From: Candidatus Omnitrophota bacterium
Lineage (GTDB): Bacteria > Omnitrophota > Omnitrophia > Omnitrophales > Aquincolibacteriaceae
Length of the DNA: 7,307 nucleotides
Direction: 5' to 3'
Assembly: GCA_023247135.1 (NCBI GenBank)
Contig: JAHFHB010000092.1
Location: 1 to 7,307 of the forward strand
Position numbers and translations under genes: made by a program. Shown piece after piece: positions 1 through 6,234 of the stretch. Below the pieces are notes generated by a model that searched no databases, was not told the DNA's origin, and saw only the letters and a list, made by a program, of their open reading frames with translations. Every line of letters begins with the position of its first letter. The stretch's first letter is position 1.

Positions 1-1
1 C

Positions 2-778
2 TTACCCTTTCCAGTTCCGGGTTTCCAGCGCCCTGAGCGAGAGGAAAAGAAAGTACAACGTAAAAAAAACAAAGTAGGCGATATGGCTTGTGTCTAAAAT
101 TCCGTACGTGAAATCGCGGTAGTGCGCCAGCGGAGAAATCTGGGAAATCCAGGCTGAAACCGGCCCCTCCGTGACTCCGCTCAGCCATTCCAGCCCGTTC
201 AGAAAAAGAAAAACCGTACAGGTGATCATGGCGGTCACGGCCGGGCTGTCGGTCAGCGTTGAAACGAAAAGTCCCAGGCTCAGATACGCCGAGGCAAAGA
301 GAAACAACCCGATAAAACCCGCCAGAAGCATGCCCCAGTCCACCGACGCGCGGGTCCAGTAAAGAAACCCGACATAACCGGCCGTGGGGAAAAAGAGCAG
401 AAAGAAATACCAGACAAGTCCGAGAAATTTTCCCGCGACAATGTCAAAGTCCGACAGCGGGTAGGTAAAAAGAAGCTCCAGCGTTTTATGACGAATCTCT
501 TCGGAAAACGCTTTCATGGAAAGCACCGGCACGAGGAACGTCAGAATCCAGCCAACGTTTGAAAAAAAGGAGCCGAAAACAAAGTGCGTCAAACTGGTCT
601 GCGGCGCATTTTGCAAAGTTCCGGCGAGCGCCGCCGCGGAGAGCCGTTCATACCCGGTCACGAGCAGGCAGAAAAAAGTGCCGGTCAGCATGACGAAAAA
701 AGCGTAGACAAGAATGCCCGTCCAGGACTGGAAATACGCCGAGGTGTCCTTGCGTGCGAGAATCAGGGCGTTCCTCAC
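2..778 (-). CDS. ABC-2 type transporter permease (GldF/NosY-like)
   Basis: This is the membrane subunit of an ABC-2 type transporter, 258 residues and complete (TAA at 2-4). Hydrophobic segments are visible at about residues 20-42, 72-88, 115-140, 150-172, 180-198 and 232-248. The cytoplasmic stretch at 88-110 (MKAFSEEIRHKTLELLFTYP) is typical of GldF-like permeases, whose members carry an acidic-basic 'EE.R..T.ELL..P.S' signature before a membrane helix. The C-terminal 'SPLAHYRDFTYGILDT' followed by a last helix and 'RALETRNW' also fits this family. The start is GTG (776-778), sharing GTGA with the TGA of the ATPase gene; GGAGG lies about 10 bases upstream, inside that gene. It should pair with the ATPase at 775-1794 in the inner membrane. 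GldF homologues are linked to gliding motility only in Bacteroidetes, so the substrate here is unknown. An auxiliary GldG-like gene could follow beyond base 1. Confidence 0.9.
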   Translation of the reverse strand: MRNALILARKDTSAYFQSWTGILVYAFFVMLTGTFFCLLVTGYERLSAAALAGTLQNAPQTSLTHFVFGSFFSNVGWILTFLVPVLSMKAFSEEIRHKTLELLFTYPLSDFDIVAGKFLGLVWYFFLLFFPTAGYVGFLYWTRASVDWGMLLAGFIGLFLFASAYLSLGLFVSTLTDSPAVTAMITCTVFLFLNGLEWLSGVTEGPVSAWISQISPLAHYRDFTYGILDTSHIAYFVFFTLYFLFLSLRALETRNWKG

Positions 779-1794
779 GGCAGAATCCCCTCCGCCGGCG
801 TCGCCGGATCTTGCAGTACAAGACTCAAAAAGATTTCTTCAAGACCCAGCCGGTTTGCGGTCATTTCATAAAGCGGCACATTTTCCTGCACCAGACGGCG
901 CGTAATTTCCGGCCGCACCTCATAGCCTTCAGCGGCAAAAAGCGAATAAAAAAGGCGGCCTTCGCGCTCATCCGTCACCTGCACACTGCGAATCCCCGCA
1001 ATGCTTTCGAACCAGGCCGTGATGTTCTCACGGCGATGCGCTTCGCCGGTGGTCAAACGCACTTCCTGCCCCGGCTTCAGCCCCGCTTCCAGCTCGGCCA
1101 CCGTGCCTTCGGCGATCAAGCGGCCCCGGTTGATAATCGCCACCCGGTCGCAAACCAGGCTCACTTCGGGCAGAATGTGTGTGGAAAGAATCACGGCGCG
1201 GTCGCGGCCCAGCTCGCGAATCAGTTCGCGGATTTTGTGAATCTGCGTGGGGTCAAGCCCCGTCGTCGGCTCATCCAGAATTAAAACACCCGGATCGCCC
1301 AAAATCGCCTGCGCAAACCCAACGCGCTGCCTGAACCCTTTGGAAAGACGGCCGATCAGCCGGCGGCGGACTTCCCACAAACCACAGCGGTAGAGAATAT
1401 CCTCGACATGCTTGCTGCGCTCAGGCCGGGAAACGCCTTTGATCTGCGCCACGAAATCCAGAAACTCCAAAACCGTTTGATCCCCGTAAAGCTGGACAGT
1501 TTCAGGCACGTAGCCGACGCGCCGTTTGGCTTTTTCAGGGTGATCCGCAATGCTGGAGCCGTCGATCGTCACACGACCGTTCGTGGGCGGGAAATAACCG
1601 GCGAGAATGCGCATGGCCGTAGTTTTACCGGCGCCGTTGGGACCGAGCAATCCCAAAATTTCGCCCTGCTTGATTTCAAACTGCACCCGGTCCAGCGCCT
1701 TGAACGCGCCAAACGACTTGGTCACATTCTGAAAACTGGCCATCACGGCGGCTTCGGGAGAAGCAATGCGTGCGGCTCCGGCCCGGATGCTCAT
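775..1794 (-). CDS. ABC transporter ATP-binding protein (GldA/CcmA-like)
   Basis: This is the ATPase subunit of an ABC exporter, 339 residues. Motifs seen in order are Walker A GPNGAGKT (51-58), a Q-loop region GYVPE (94-98, Glu where many ABC proteins have Gln, as in other GldA-type proteins), signature LSKGFRQRVG (150-159), Walker B VLILDEP (170-176), D-loop TTGLDP (177-182) and H-loop STH (204-206). About 110 residues follow the nucleotide-binding domain, which is usual for this subfamily (DUF4162-like tail). The start at 1794 overlaps the tyrS stop as ATGA, which suggests coupled translation. Met18 (1741-1743) is an alternative and fits the domain boundary better (MASFQNVTKSFG), but it has no Shine-Dalgarno; the upstream start has only a weak AAGTGA. 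The function is energising export or membrane remodelling with the permease at 2-778; the substrate cannot be told from the sequence. Confidence 0.95.
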   Translation of the reverse strand: MSIRAGAARIASPEAAVMASFQNVTKSFGAFKALDRVQFEIKQGEILGLLGPNGAGKTTAMRILAGYFPPTNGRVTIDGSSIADHPEKAKRRVGYVPETVQLYGDQTVLEFLDFVAQIKGVSRPERSKHVEDILYRCGLWEVRRRLIGRLSKGFRQRVGFAQAILGDPGVLILDEPTTGLDPTQIHKIRELIRELGRDRAVILSTHILPEVSLVCDRVAIINRGRLIAEGTVAELEAGLKPGQEVRLTTGEAHRRENITAWFESIAGIRSVQVTDEREGRLFYSLFAAEGYEVRPEITRRLVQENVPLYEMTANRLGLEEIFLSLVLQDPATPAEGILP

Positions 1795-2987
1795 GCGCGT
1801 TTCACTTTAGCAAACTTGCGCTTGCCGCACTGAATCAAGACAGGCTCAACGCCAAGTTTAACCATCAGGGTGGCGTCCTGAACTTTTTCCTGATTCAACC
1901 GTACGCCGCCCTGTTCCAAAAGCCGCCGGCCTTCGCCTTTGCTCGCCACAAGCCCCGCCTGATGGAGTAAGGACACCAGGTCCAGAGACTCGGCCGCGAT
2001 TTCCACCGTAGGAATATCCGCAGGCAGGCCTTTGTTTTTAAAAACCTCATCAAATTCCGCGCGCGCTTTTTCTGCGGCCGCCTGCCCGTGGTAAAAAGCC
2101 ACCAAGTGCGCTCCCAAATCCGCTTTCACATTGCGCGGATGTAAAGAACCGTCTTTCAATCCCGCGATTACTCGCAGGATTTCTTCGCGTTTGAACGCCG
2201 TCAGGTATTCATAGTAACGCACCAGCAGCGCATCCGGAATCGACATGATTTTTCCGAACATCTCAGACGGCGGGTCTTTGAGCGCAATGTGATTCCCCAG
2301 CGACTTGCTCATTTTTTGCACGCCGTCCATGCCTTCGATGATCGGCAGCGTGGCCACGATCTGGGACCGCTGGCCCCAAACCTTCTGAAGTTCGCGCCCG
2401 ACGAGCAGATTAAATTTTTGGTCCGTGCCGCCAACTTCCATGTCGGCCTTGACGATCACGGAGTCATAGCCCTGCATCAAGGGATAGAGAAACTCCACGA
2501 CGGCAATCGGCTGATTACTGCGGTAGCGTTTTTGAAAATCATCGCGTTCCAGAAGCCTGGCCACGGTGTACTGCGAGGTCAGATGTAAAAATTCATGCGG
2601 TGTTAATTTGGACAGCCACTCCGAGTTGTAACGCACTTCGGTTTTTGCCGGATCAAGGATTTTAAAAACCTGTTCTTGATAACTGCGCGCATTCTCGGCA
2701 ACTTCCTCCCGGGTTAACATTTTGCGGGTTTCGCTGCGATGTGTCGGGTCGCCGATCATGGCCGTAAAATCCCCGATGATAAAAACCACGAGGTGTCCGG
2801 CGTCCTGAAACTGCCGCAGCTTGCGCAAAGGCACGGTGTGTCCAAGGTGCAGATCAGGCGCAGAGGGGTCTGCCCCGTATTTGATGCGAAGCGCTTTGCC
2901 TTCGCCAAAGCGGACCTTGACGTCTTCCACGGTGATGACATCCACAAAACCTTCAAACAGGCTGTTGAGAGGCTGGCCGGAGCTCAT
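1791..2987 (-). CDS. tyrS: tyrosyl-tRNA synthetase (TyrZ-like class I)
   Basis: Tyrosine-tRNA ligase, which charges tRNA-Tyr with tyrosine using ATP in the cytoplasm. It has 398 residues, the normal length for the TyrZ/TyrS2 branch. The class I signatures are HLGH (47-50) and KMSKS (225-229). Other family landmarks are GDFTAMIGDPTHRSETR (72-88), YPLMQGYDS (168-176) and the tyrosine-site GGTDQKFN (186-193). The last 65 residues or so form an S4 RNA-binding domain (QAGLVASKGEGRRLLEQGGV). The ATG at 2985-2987 has GGAG 13 bases upstream, a rather long spacing, and no in-frame alternative lies closer. It is the first gene of an operon with the two ABC genes and is driven by the promoter at 3036-3064. 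The predicted leader of about 40 bases is far too short for a T-box riboswitch. Confidence 0.99.
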   Translation of the reverse strand: MSSGQPLNSLFEGFVDVITVEDVKVRFGEGKALRIKYGADPSAPDLHLGHTVPLRKLRQFQDAGHLVVFIIGDFTAMIGDPTHRSETRKMLTREEVAENARSYQEQVFKILDPAKTEVRYNSEWLSKLTPHEFLHLTSQYTVARLLERDDFQKRYRSNQPIAVVEFLYPLMQGYDSVIVKADMEVGGTDQKFNLLVGRELQKVWGQRSQIVATLPIIEGMDGVQKMSKSLGNHIALKDPPSEMFGKIMSIPDALLVRYYEYLTAFKREEILRVIAGLKDGSLHPRNVKADLGAHLVAFYHGQAAAEKARAEFDEVFKNKGLPADIPTVEIAAESLDLVSLLHQAGLVASKGEGRRLLEQGGVRLNQEKVQDATLMVKLGVEPVLIQCGKRKFAKVKRA

Positions 2988-3035
2988 GAATGCGATGTAT
3001 CTCCAGATAAAACAAGGGGTTAGTCAAGCTTGGCT

Positions 3036-3064
3036 ATTCTAGCAAGGATGCGGGGAGGCGTCAA
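3036..3064 (-). promoter_or_regulatory. sigma-70-type promoter of the tyrS operon
   Basis: On the minus strand, TTGACG (3064-3059) is followed by a 17-base spacer and TAGAAT (3041-3036), which also has the extended -10 TG one base before it (TGCTAGAAT). This is a near-consensus housekeeping promoter. Transcription should begin near 3029, giving a leader of about 42 bases before the tyrS ATG. The call rests on motif match only. Confidence 0.72.
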
Positions 3065-3102
3065 ACCCCGATAAAATTTTATTCGCGGTGGTTCGCTCTG
3101 AA

Positions 3103-3111
3103 TGCTAGAAT
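3103..3111 (+). promoter_or_regulatory. extended -10 promoter of lpxA, probably leaderless
   Basis: TGCTAGAAT at 3103-3111 is the same 9-mer as in the tyrS promoter on the other strand. The -35 region at about 3082-3088 (TTCGCG) is poor, which is common when an extended -10 is present. The A of the lpxA ATG lies 8 bases after the last base of the box, just where transcription would start. There is no Shine-Dalgarno between the box and the ATG, so a leaderless mRNA is the simplest reading. Confidence 0.6.
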
Positions 3112-3118
3112 TCGCCCC

Positions 3119-3979
3119 ATGTCTACGATTCATACCACCGCCATTATCGGAAAAAATGTAACGCTGGGCCCGGATAACATCATTGAACCCTACGCGGTCA
3201 TTGAAGATGGCGTCAAGCTGGGGGCCGGAAACCATATCCGCCAGGGCGTTCGCATTTGCAGCGGCACCACGATCGGCAGTCATAATGACATTCACATGCA
3301 TGCGGTCATCGGCCATATTCCCCAGGATTTAGCCTTCAAGCCGGAGCCGACTTTCACCGTCATCGGCGACCATAATCAAATCCGCGAATTTGTCAGCATC
3401 CACCGCGGTACGAAACCGGGTTCGGCCACGGTCATCGGCCATCATAATTTCATCATGGCCTACTGCCACCTGGCGCACAACGTGCGGCTCGGCAATAAAA
3501 TCATCATGGTTAACAACGCGTCGCTCACCGGCTATTGCGAAGTCGACGACAACGCTTTTCTTTCCGGCATGACCGGCTTTCATCAATTCACGCGCATTGG
3601 CAGGCTGGCGCTGGTCAGCGCGCTTTCGGCAGTGAACAAAGACATCCCCCCCTTTATGATCTGCGGCGGCAGACCCGGGGTGATTTTGGGAATGAATGTG
3701 GTGGGCATGCGCCGGGCTGGCATTGCAGCACCGGTGCGCGATGAAATCAAGAAAGCGTACAAACTGCTCTACCGCGCGGGGCTCAATACCTCGCAGGCCC
3801 TGGAGGCCATTCGAACGGAACTGCACAGTCCCGAAGTCAAACATCTCGTAGAATTCATCGAAACTTCCAAACGCGGCATCTGCGACGCCGCCACTTCAGA
3901 GACAGACACTCTCAAGCCCCGCAAGACTTTCTCCGGCGTTCAGAGCGATTCCGGCTCTGACGACGACTCCGAGATTTAA
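3119..3979 (+). CDS. lpxA: UDP-N-acetylglucosamine acyltransferase
   Basis: LpxA transfers an (R)-3-hydroxyacyl chain from acyl-ACP to the 3-OH of UDP-GlcNAc, the first step of lipid A synthesis, in the cytoplasm. Residues 1-190 are left-handed beta-helix hexapeptide repeats (IIGKNVTLGPDNIIEPYAVI and on). Family landmarks are IGHIPQDL (64-71), REFVSIHRGT (89-98) and CHLAH (116-120); H120 matches the catalytic His125 of the E. coli enzyme and H117 its His122. GMTGFHQF and the C-terminal helices ending in KRGIC complete the fold. At 286 residues it is about 24 longer than E. coli LpxA; the extra is a low-complexity Ser/Asp tail (about 255-286) ending SDSGSDDDSEI. The ATG at 3119 fits the family N-terminus but has no ribosome binding site. 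No lpxD, fabZ or lpxB is adjacent, so it stands alone here. It presupposes an outer membrane. Confidence 0.97.
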   Translation: MSTIHTTAIIGKNVTLGPDNIIEPYAVIEDGVKLGAGNHIRQGVRICSGTTIGSHNDIHMHAVIGHIPQDLAFKPEPTFTVIGDHNQIREFVSIHRGTKPGSATVIGHHNFIMAYCHLAHNVRLGNKIIMVNNASLTGYCEVDDNAFLSGMTGFHQFTRIGRLALVSALSAVNKDIPPFMICGGRPGVILGMNVVGMRRAGIAAPVRDEIKKAYKLLYRAGLNTSQALEAIRTELHSPEVKHLVEFIETSKRGICDAATSETDTLKPRKTFSGVQSDSGSDDDSEI

Positions 3980-3992
3980 CTTTAAAAAGAAA

Positions 3993-4022
3993 AAGGGCAG
4001 ACAATTTTCATTGTCTGCCCTT
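3993..4022 (-). terminator. Rho-independent terminator of the RRM gene
   Basis: A perfect 12-bp stem, AAGGGCAGACAA (3993-4004) with TTGTCTGCCCTT (4011-4022), encloses a 6-base loop. On the minus strand it is followed by TTTCTTTTT (3992-3984), a strong U-tract, 47 bases after the RRM stop codon. On the plus strand only TTCTC follows, so it can slow but probably not fully stop transcription from lpxA. Confidence 0.85.
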
Positions 4023-4037
4023 CTCAAGTCTTACTCT

Positions 4038-4069
4038 CTTGCCCCAGTCCTGCGGGCAAGCGCTTTTTC
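4038..4069 (+). terminator. Rho-independent terminator of lpxA
   Basis: The stem CTTGCCC (4038-4044) with GGGCAAG (4054-4060) has a 9-base loop. It is followed on the plus strand by CGC and then TTTTTCTT (4064-4071). The U-tract runs into the TAA of the convergent RRM gene (4070-4072), so this terminator is placed exactly to stop lpxA transcripts before they become antisense to that gene. The 3-base gap before the U-tract makes it weaker than the neighbouring hairpin. Confidence 0.6.
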
Positions 4070-4351
4070 TTAGCGGCCGTATCCACCGCGATTTTCACGC
4101 GGAGCCTGCGGGCGAGCTTCATTCACAGTTAGCGCGCGACCATCACAGTCCTTACCATTCAATTGCTGAATGGCTGACGCAGCTTCTGCATCTGACGACA
4201 TCTCGACAAAGCCGAAGCCCTTGCTGCGGCCGCTGTCGCGATCCATGATGACCTGAGCTGAAGCAACACTTCCACACGCTGAGAACAGCTGTGAAAGTGT
4301 CTGGTCGTTGGCTGAATAAGGAAGGTTACCGACATACAGTTTTCTACCCAC
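4070..4351 (-). CDS. small RRM-domain RNA-binding protein
   Basis: A 93-residue single-domain RNA recognition motif protein. RNP2 is LYVGNL (5-10) and RNP1 is KGFGFVEM (44-51), both with the aromatic residues that stack on RNA bases; the beta-alpha-beta pattern is complete through 'GRALTVNEARPQ'. A short RG-rich tail, RENRGGYGR, ends the protein, as in the bacterial Rbp family known best from cyanobacteria and also found in PVC and related phyla. Family members bind single-stranded RNA in the cytoplasm, and some are cold-induced; the targets here are unknown. The start is GTG (4349-4351) with AGAGG about 6 bases upstream, which supports it over the out-of-frame alternatives. Upstream on the minus strand, TTGTCA (4437-4432) could be a -35 box but no good -10 follows, so the promoter is unresolved. 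The 3' end has a strong terminator at 3993-4022. Confidence 0.93.
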   Translation of the reverse strand: MGRKLYVGNLPYSANDQTLSQLFSACGSVASAQVIMDRDSGRSKGFGFVEMSSDAEAASAIQQLNGKDCDGRALTVNEARPQAPRENRGGYGR

Positions 4352-4617
4352 AAATACCTCTTCGATTTCTACTTAACTTACTGATGCTGTTTAATGAGCA
4401 GAATAACAATATTCCGCCCCTGGACAGCGATTGACAATGGCTACAGACTACCAGACTTTCAAAAAAAAGCTACAACTCATTTTTTTAGGCCAAACCCGCC
4501 CTTTGTCTCCCGTCTCTTCCACGGAGCTCCGACACCCAAAATAGGGCCGGCTAAGCATAACAAAGCTCACCCCCACCCGCTATGCTGCCTGTCCCTTCTG
4601 CGTATCTGTCACTACTC

Positions 4618-4652
4618 AACTAACCCGGCACGCTGGGTACCGGTACTGCTTC
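4618..4652 (-). repeat. interspersed element, copy A
   Basis: These 35 bases are identical to 7178-7212 and, apart from one inserted G and the first two bases, to 6193-6226. The core holds CCCGGCACGCTGGG, an imperfect inverted repeat, and then GTACCGGTAC, a perfect 10-base palindrome. All three copies have the same orientation; minus is given because copies B and C follow minus-strand genes. Unlike those, copy A has no secreted-protein gene beside it and sits 60 bases before the glycosyltransferase start. Confidence 0.85.
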
Positions 4653-4662
4653 GGTACTGCTT
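4641..4662 (+). repeat. perfect 11-bp tandem repeat at the edge of element copy A
   Basis: CGGTACTGCTT occurs twice head to tail (4641-4651 and 4652-4662). The first unit is the right end of the interspersed element; the second is absent at the two other copies, so it is a local duplication of the element's end. Confidence 0.8.
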
Positions 4663-4711
4663 TCCTGCAGCCACCTCTAGAGGACTTGAAAAATGTCGTA
4701 ATTATGTAGCA

Positions 4712-6148
4712 ATGGTTCCCTCCCCCTCAAAAAGCTCCTGGCATACCGTCATCTTCGGCAGTGCGCTCGTCATTCGACTGCTGCATGCACTCTCTGCCAG
4801 CGAACTTTTTATGTACAGGCATTTGATCGATGACGCTGCCCGCTTTGACGGCTATGCTTGGAAAATAGCCGCGGGAACAATCCGTAATGAACCTCTCCAA
4901 GTAGCGCTAACACCTGTTTATCTTGGATTTTTGGCTTTTTTTTACAAGTTATTTGGCCATTACTGGTTCTGGCCACGGGCAGTTCAAATCCTGATGGGCA
5001 GCCTGGTCTGTGTTCTTCTTTATGACACAGCTCGCCGGCTTTGGAGTGAGCGCGCCGCAAGATTAACAGGCCTCATGGCCGCATTTTACGGGATTTTCAT
5101 TTTTTATGATTTTGAAATTCTAAAACCTTCGCTCACCAATTTTTTTCTTATCCTGGCATTCTATACACTAACCCGCTCGCGCGAAAAACCATCGTTTTGG
5201 ATCTTTTTTTCAAGCGGCGCTCTGATGGCTTGCGCCGTATTATTACGAATGAACACCGTTTTGGTTCTGCCTTTTGTCGCCTTTTGGATTTTGAAAACAT
5301 ACCTCCCGACTAAGAAAACAGCGGCCTTGGCGGGACTGATTTTTTTTCTGGCAGGTTACAGCCTATGTCAAACGCTCTGGAAAGCGTGGTTCATTCAAAC
5401 CATACCCAATCAACAAGCCCTTTTCACGGAAAGCGGCATTCATTTTTATATCGGCAATAATCCTTTGGCGACTGGAACTTACAAAGCGGTGCCGGGCGTT
5501 GCGGCCAGTCCGAAGGGACATACTCGCGATGCGCGCCGCATTGCCGAAGAGGCCAGGCAAAGTTCGCTCAATCCCGCACAAGTGAATCAATACTGGATCC
5601 AGCGCGCGTTTGATTACATCCGTCAAAATCCGGGAAAGTGGCTGGTATTAAGCGCCAAAAAAACTTTTCTGCTGCTAAACAGTTATGAAGTTCCCAATAA
5701 TGAAAATTATGATTATGCCCGGAGCGTCGCTCCCATTCTAGGATTGCCGCTTGTTTCAGCCGTCCTGGTACTTCCGCTGGGTCTTTTGGGCATGCTGGCT
5801 GCCCTTAAAGACAAACGCCCTGCCATACAACTTTGGATTTTATTTTTTACGGGTTATGCGCTTTCATTGATCCTGACTTTTGTGACTTCCAATTACCGGC
5901 TGCCGCTTTATCTTCCCATGCTTCTGTTTGCCGGGTATGCATTGGATAACGCAATTCAGGAGTTTAAGCAAGGTGTGCCGCAACTACAACGATGGGCTTT
6001 GTTTTTCTTGGTATTCTGGATCTTCTGTAATTATGAAACCTTCCTGTCCAAATATCGTTATGACAACTTTATCCAGAAGCGGATCCAGTTCTACTCCACT
6101 CCTTACAAAAAACAGGCCCCTCTTCAAAAAACAAAAGTGCCAGGCTGA
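4712..6148 (+). CDS. family 39-type membrane glycosyltransferase (PMT_2/ArnT-like)
   Basis: A polytopic GT-C fold glycosyltransferase, 478 residues from the ATG at 4712. Such enzymes use a polyprenyl-phosphate sugar and act on the periplasmic side of the inner membrane. After a first helix (12-29) comes an acidic loop, LIDDAARFDGYAWKIAAG (38-55), where family members carry the catalytic Asp/Glu. The helices with FYDFEILKPS (131-140), the periplasmic HFYIGNNPLATGTY (244-257), NSYEVPNNENYDY (323-335) and the C-terminal SNYRLPLYLPML all resemble PMT_2-type proteins. About ten membrane segments are visible. The reading frame stays open back to 4394, but family similarity begins only after Met107 of that longer frame. 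The 4712 start has no clear Shine-Dalgarno. By eye the gene is richer in A/T and poly-T than lpxA. Acceptor and sugar are unknown; with lpxA nearby, envelope glycans are a guess only. The stop overlaps the terminator of the convergent gene. Confidence 0.85.
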   Translation: MVPSPSKSSWHTVIFGSALVIRLLHALSASELFMYRHLIDDAARFDGYAWKIAAGTIRNEPLQVALTPVYLGFLAFFYKLFGHYWFWPRAVQILMGSLVCVLLYDTARRLWSERAARLTGLMAAFYGIFIFYDFEILKPSLTNFFLILAFYTLTRSREKPSFWIFFSSGALMACAVLLRMNTVLVLPFVAFWILKTYLPTKKTAALAGLIFFLAGYSLCQTLWKAWFIQTIPNQQALFTESGIHFYIGNNPLATGTYKAVPGVAASPKGHTRDARRIAEEARQSSLNPAQVNQYWIQRAFDYIRQNPGKWLVLSAKKTFLLLNSYEVPNNENYDYARSVAPILGLPLVSAVLVLPLGLLGMLAALKDKRPAIQLWILFFTGYALSLILTFVTSNYRLPLYLPMLLFAGYALDNAIQEFKQGVPQLQRWALFFLVFWIFCNYETFLSKYRYDNFIQKRIQFYSTPYKKQAPLQKTKVPG

Positions 6149-6167
6149 AGACTTCCAACCTGGCACT
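6136..6167 (-). terminator. Rho-independent terminator of the secreted-protein gene, copy 1
   Basis: The stem AGTGCCAGG (6136-6144) with CCTGGCACT (6159-6167) is a perfect 9 bp with a 14-base loop. On the minus strand it is followed by TTTGTTTTTTG, a good U-tract, about 70 bases after the stop codon at 6235-6237. The left arm overlaps the last codons of the convergent glycosyltransferase. On the plus strand the next bases are CTGCTTTG, a weak tract, though some bidirectional action is possible. Confidence 0.8.
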
Positions 6168-6192
6168 CTGCTTTGAAAAGGAAACTACTTAT

Positions 6193-6226
6193 CTAACCCG
6201 GCACGGCTGGGTACCGGTACTGCTTC
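6193..6226 (-). repeat. interspersed element, copy B
   Basis: This copy matches the other two except for one extra G at 6205/6206 within GGCACGGCTGGG. That single-base insertion would shift any reading frame through the element, which argues against it being coding. It lies in the 3' untranslated region of the secreted-protein gene, between its stop codon (6235-6237) and its terminator (6136-6167). Confidence 0.85.
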
Positions 6227-6234
6227 TAAAGTTC

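Larger units (their letters stand above)
4352..4711. other. 360-base region without a supported gene
   Basis: This region lies between the start of the minus-strand RRM gene and the start of the plus-strand glycosyltransferase, so it should hold both promoters. It contains a short inverted repeat GAATA-ACAA-TATTC (4401-4414), a TTGACA (4431-4436) with no matching -10, a pyrimidine-rich stretch (about 4491-4530), and the first copy of the interspersed element (4618-4652) with its tandem tail. One frame stays open across it in phase with the glycosyltransferase (from an ATG at 4394), but the 106 codons are low in hydrophobic pattern, rich in Pro/His/Arg, lack a Shine-Dalgarno, and read through the repeat, so it is not called coding. 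Confidence 0.6.

Noticed and set aside
754..3023. Plus-strand open frames at 754-1284, 1408-1833, 2289-2588 and 2739-3023
   Set aside because: They lie antisense to the clearly identified ATPase and tyrS genes, have no family resemblance and no convincing ribosome binding sites.
2988..3029. T-box riboswitch before tyrS
   Set aside because: The predicted leader is only about 42 bases and has no specifier stem, T-box sequence or terminator.
3329..3844. 171-codon minus-strand open frame within lpxA
   Set aside because: It is the antisense shadow of a well conserved lpxA and its product shows no recognisable pattern beyond His/Ala/Arg bias.
4618..4652. Element as the coding end of a protein (minus strand reads EAVPVPSVPG then stop)
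   Set aside because: Copy B has a one-base insertion that changes the frame, and upstream of copies B and C the frame is not linked to the neighbouring gene, which has already stopped.
4618..4682. Cloning-vector polylinker (GGTACC, ACCGGT, CTGCAG and TCTAGA sites close together)
   Set aside because: The KpnI- and AgeI-like sites are parts of the palindrome found in all three element copies, embedded in native-looking sequence; the other two sites are single chance matches.
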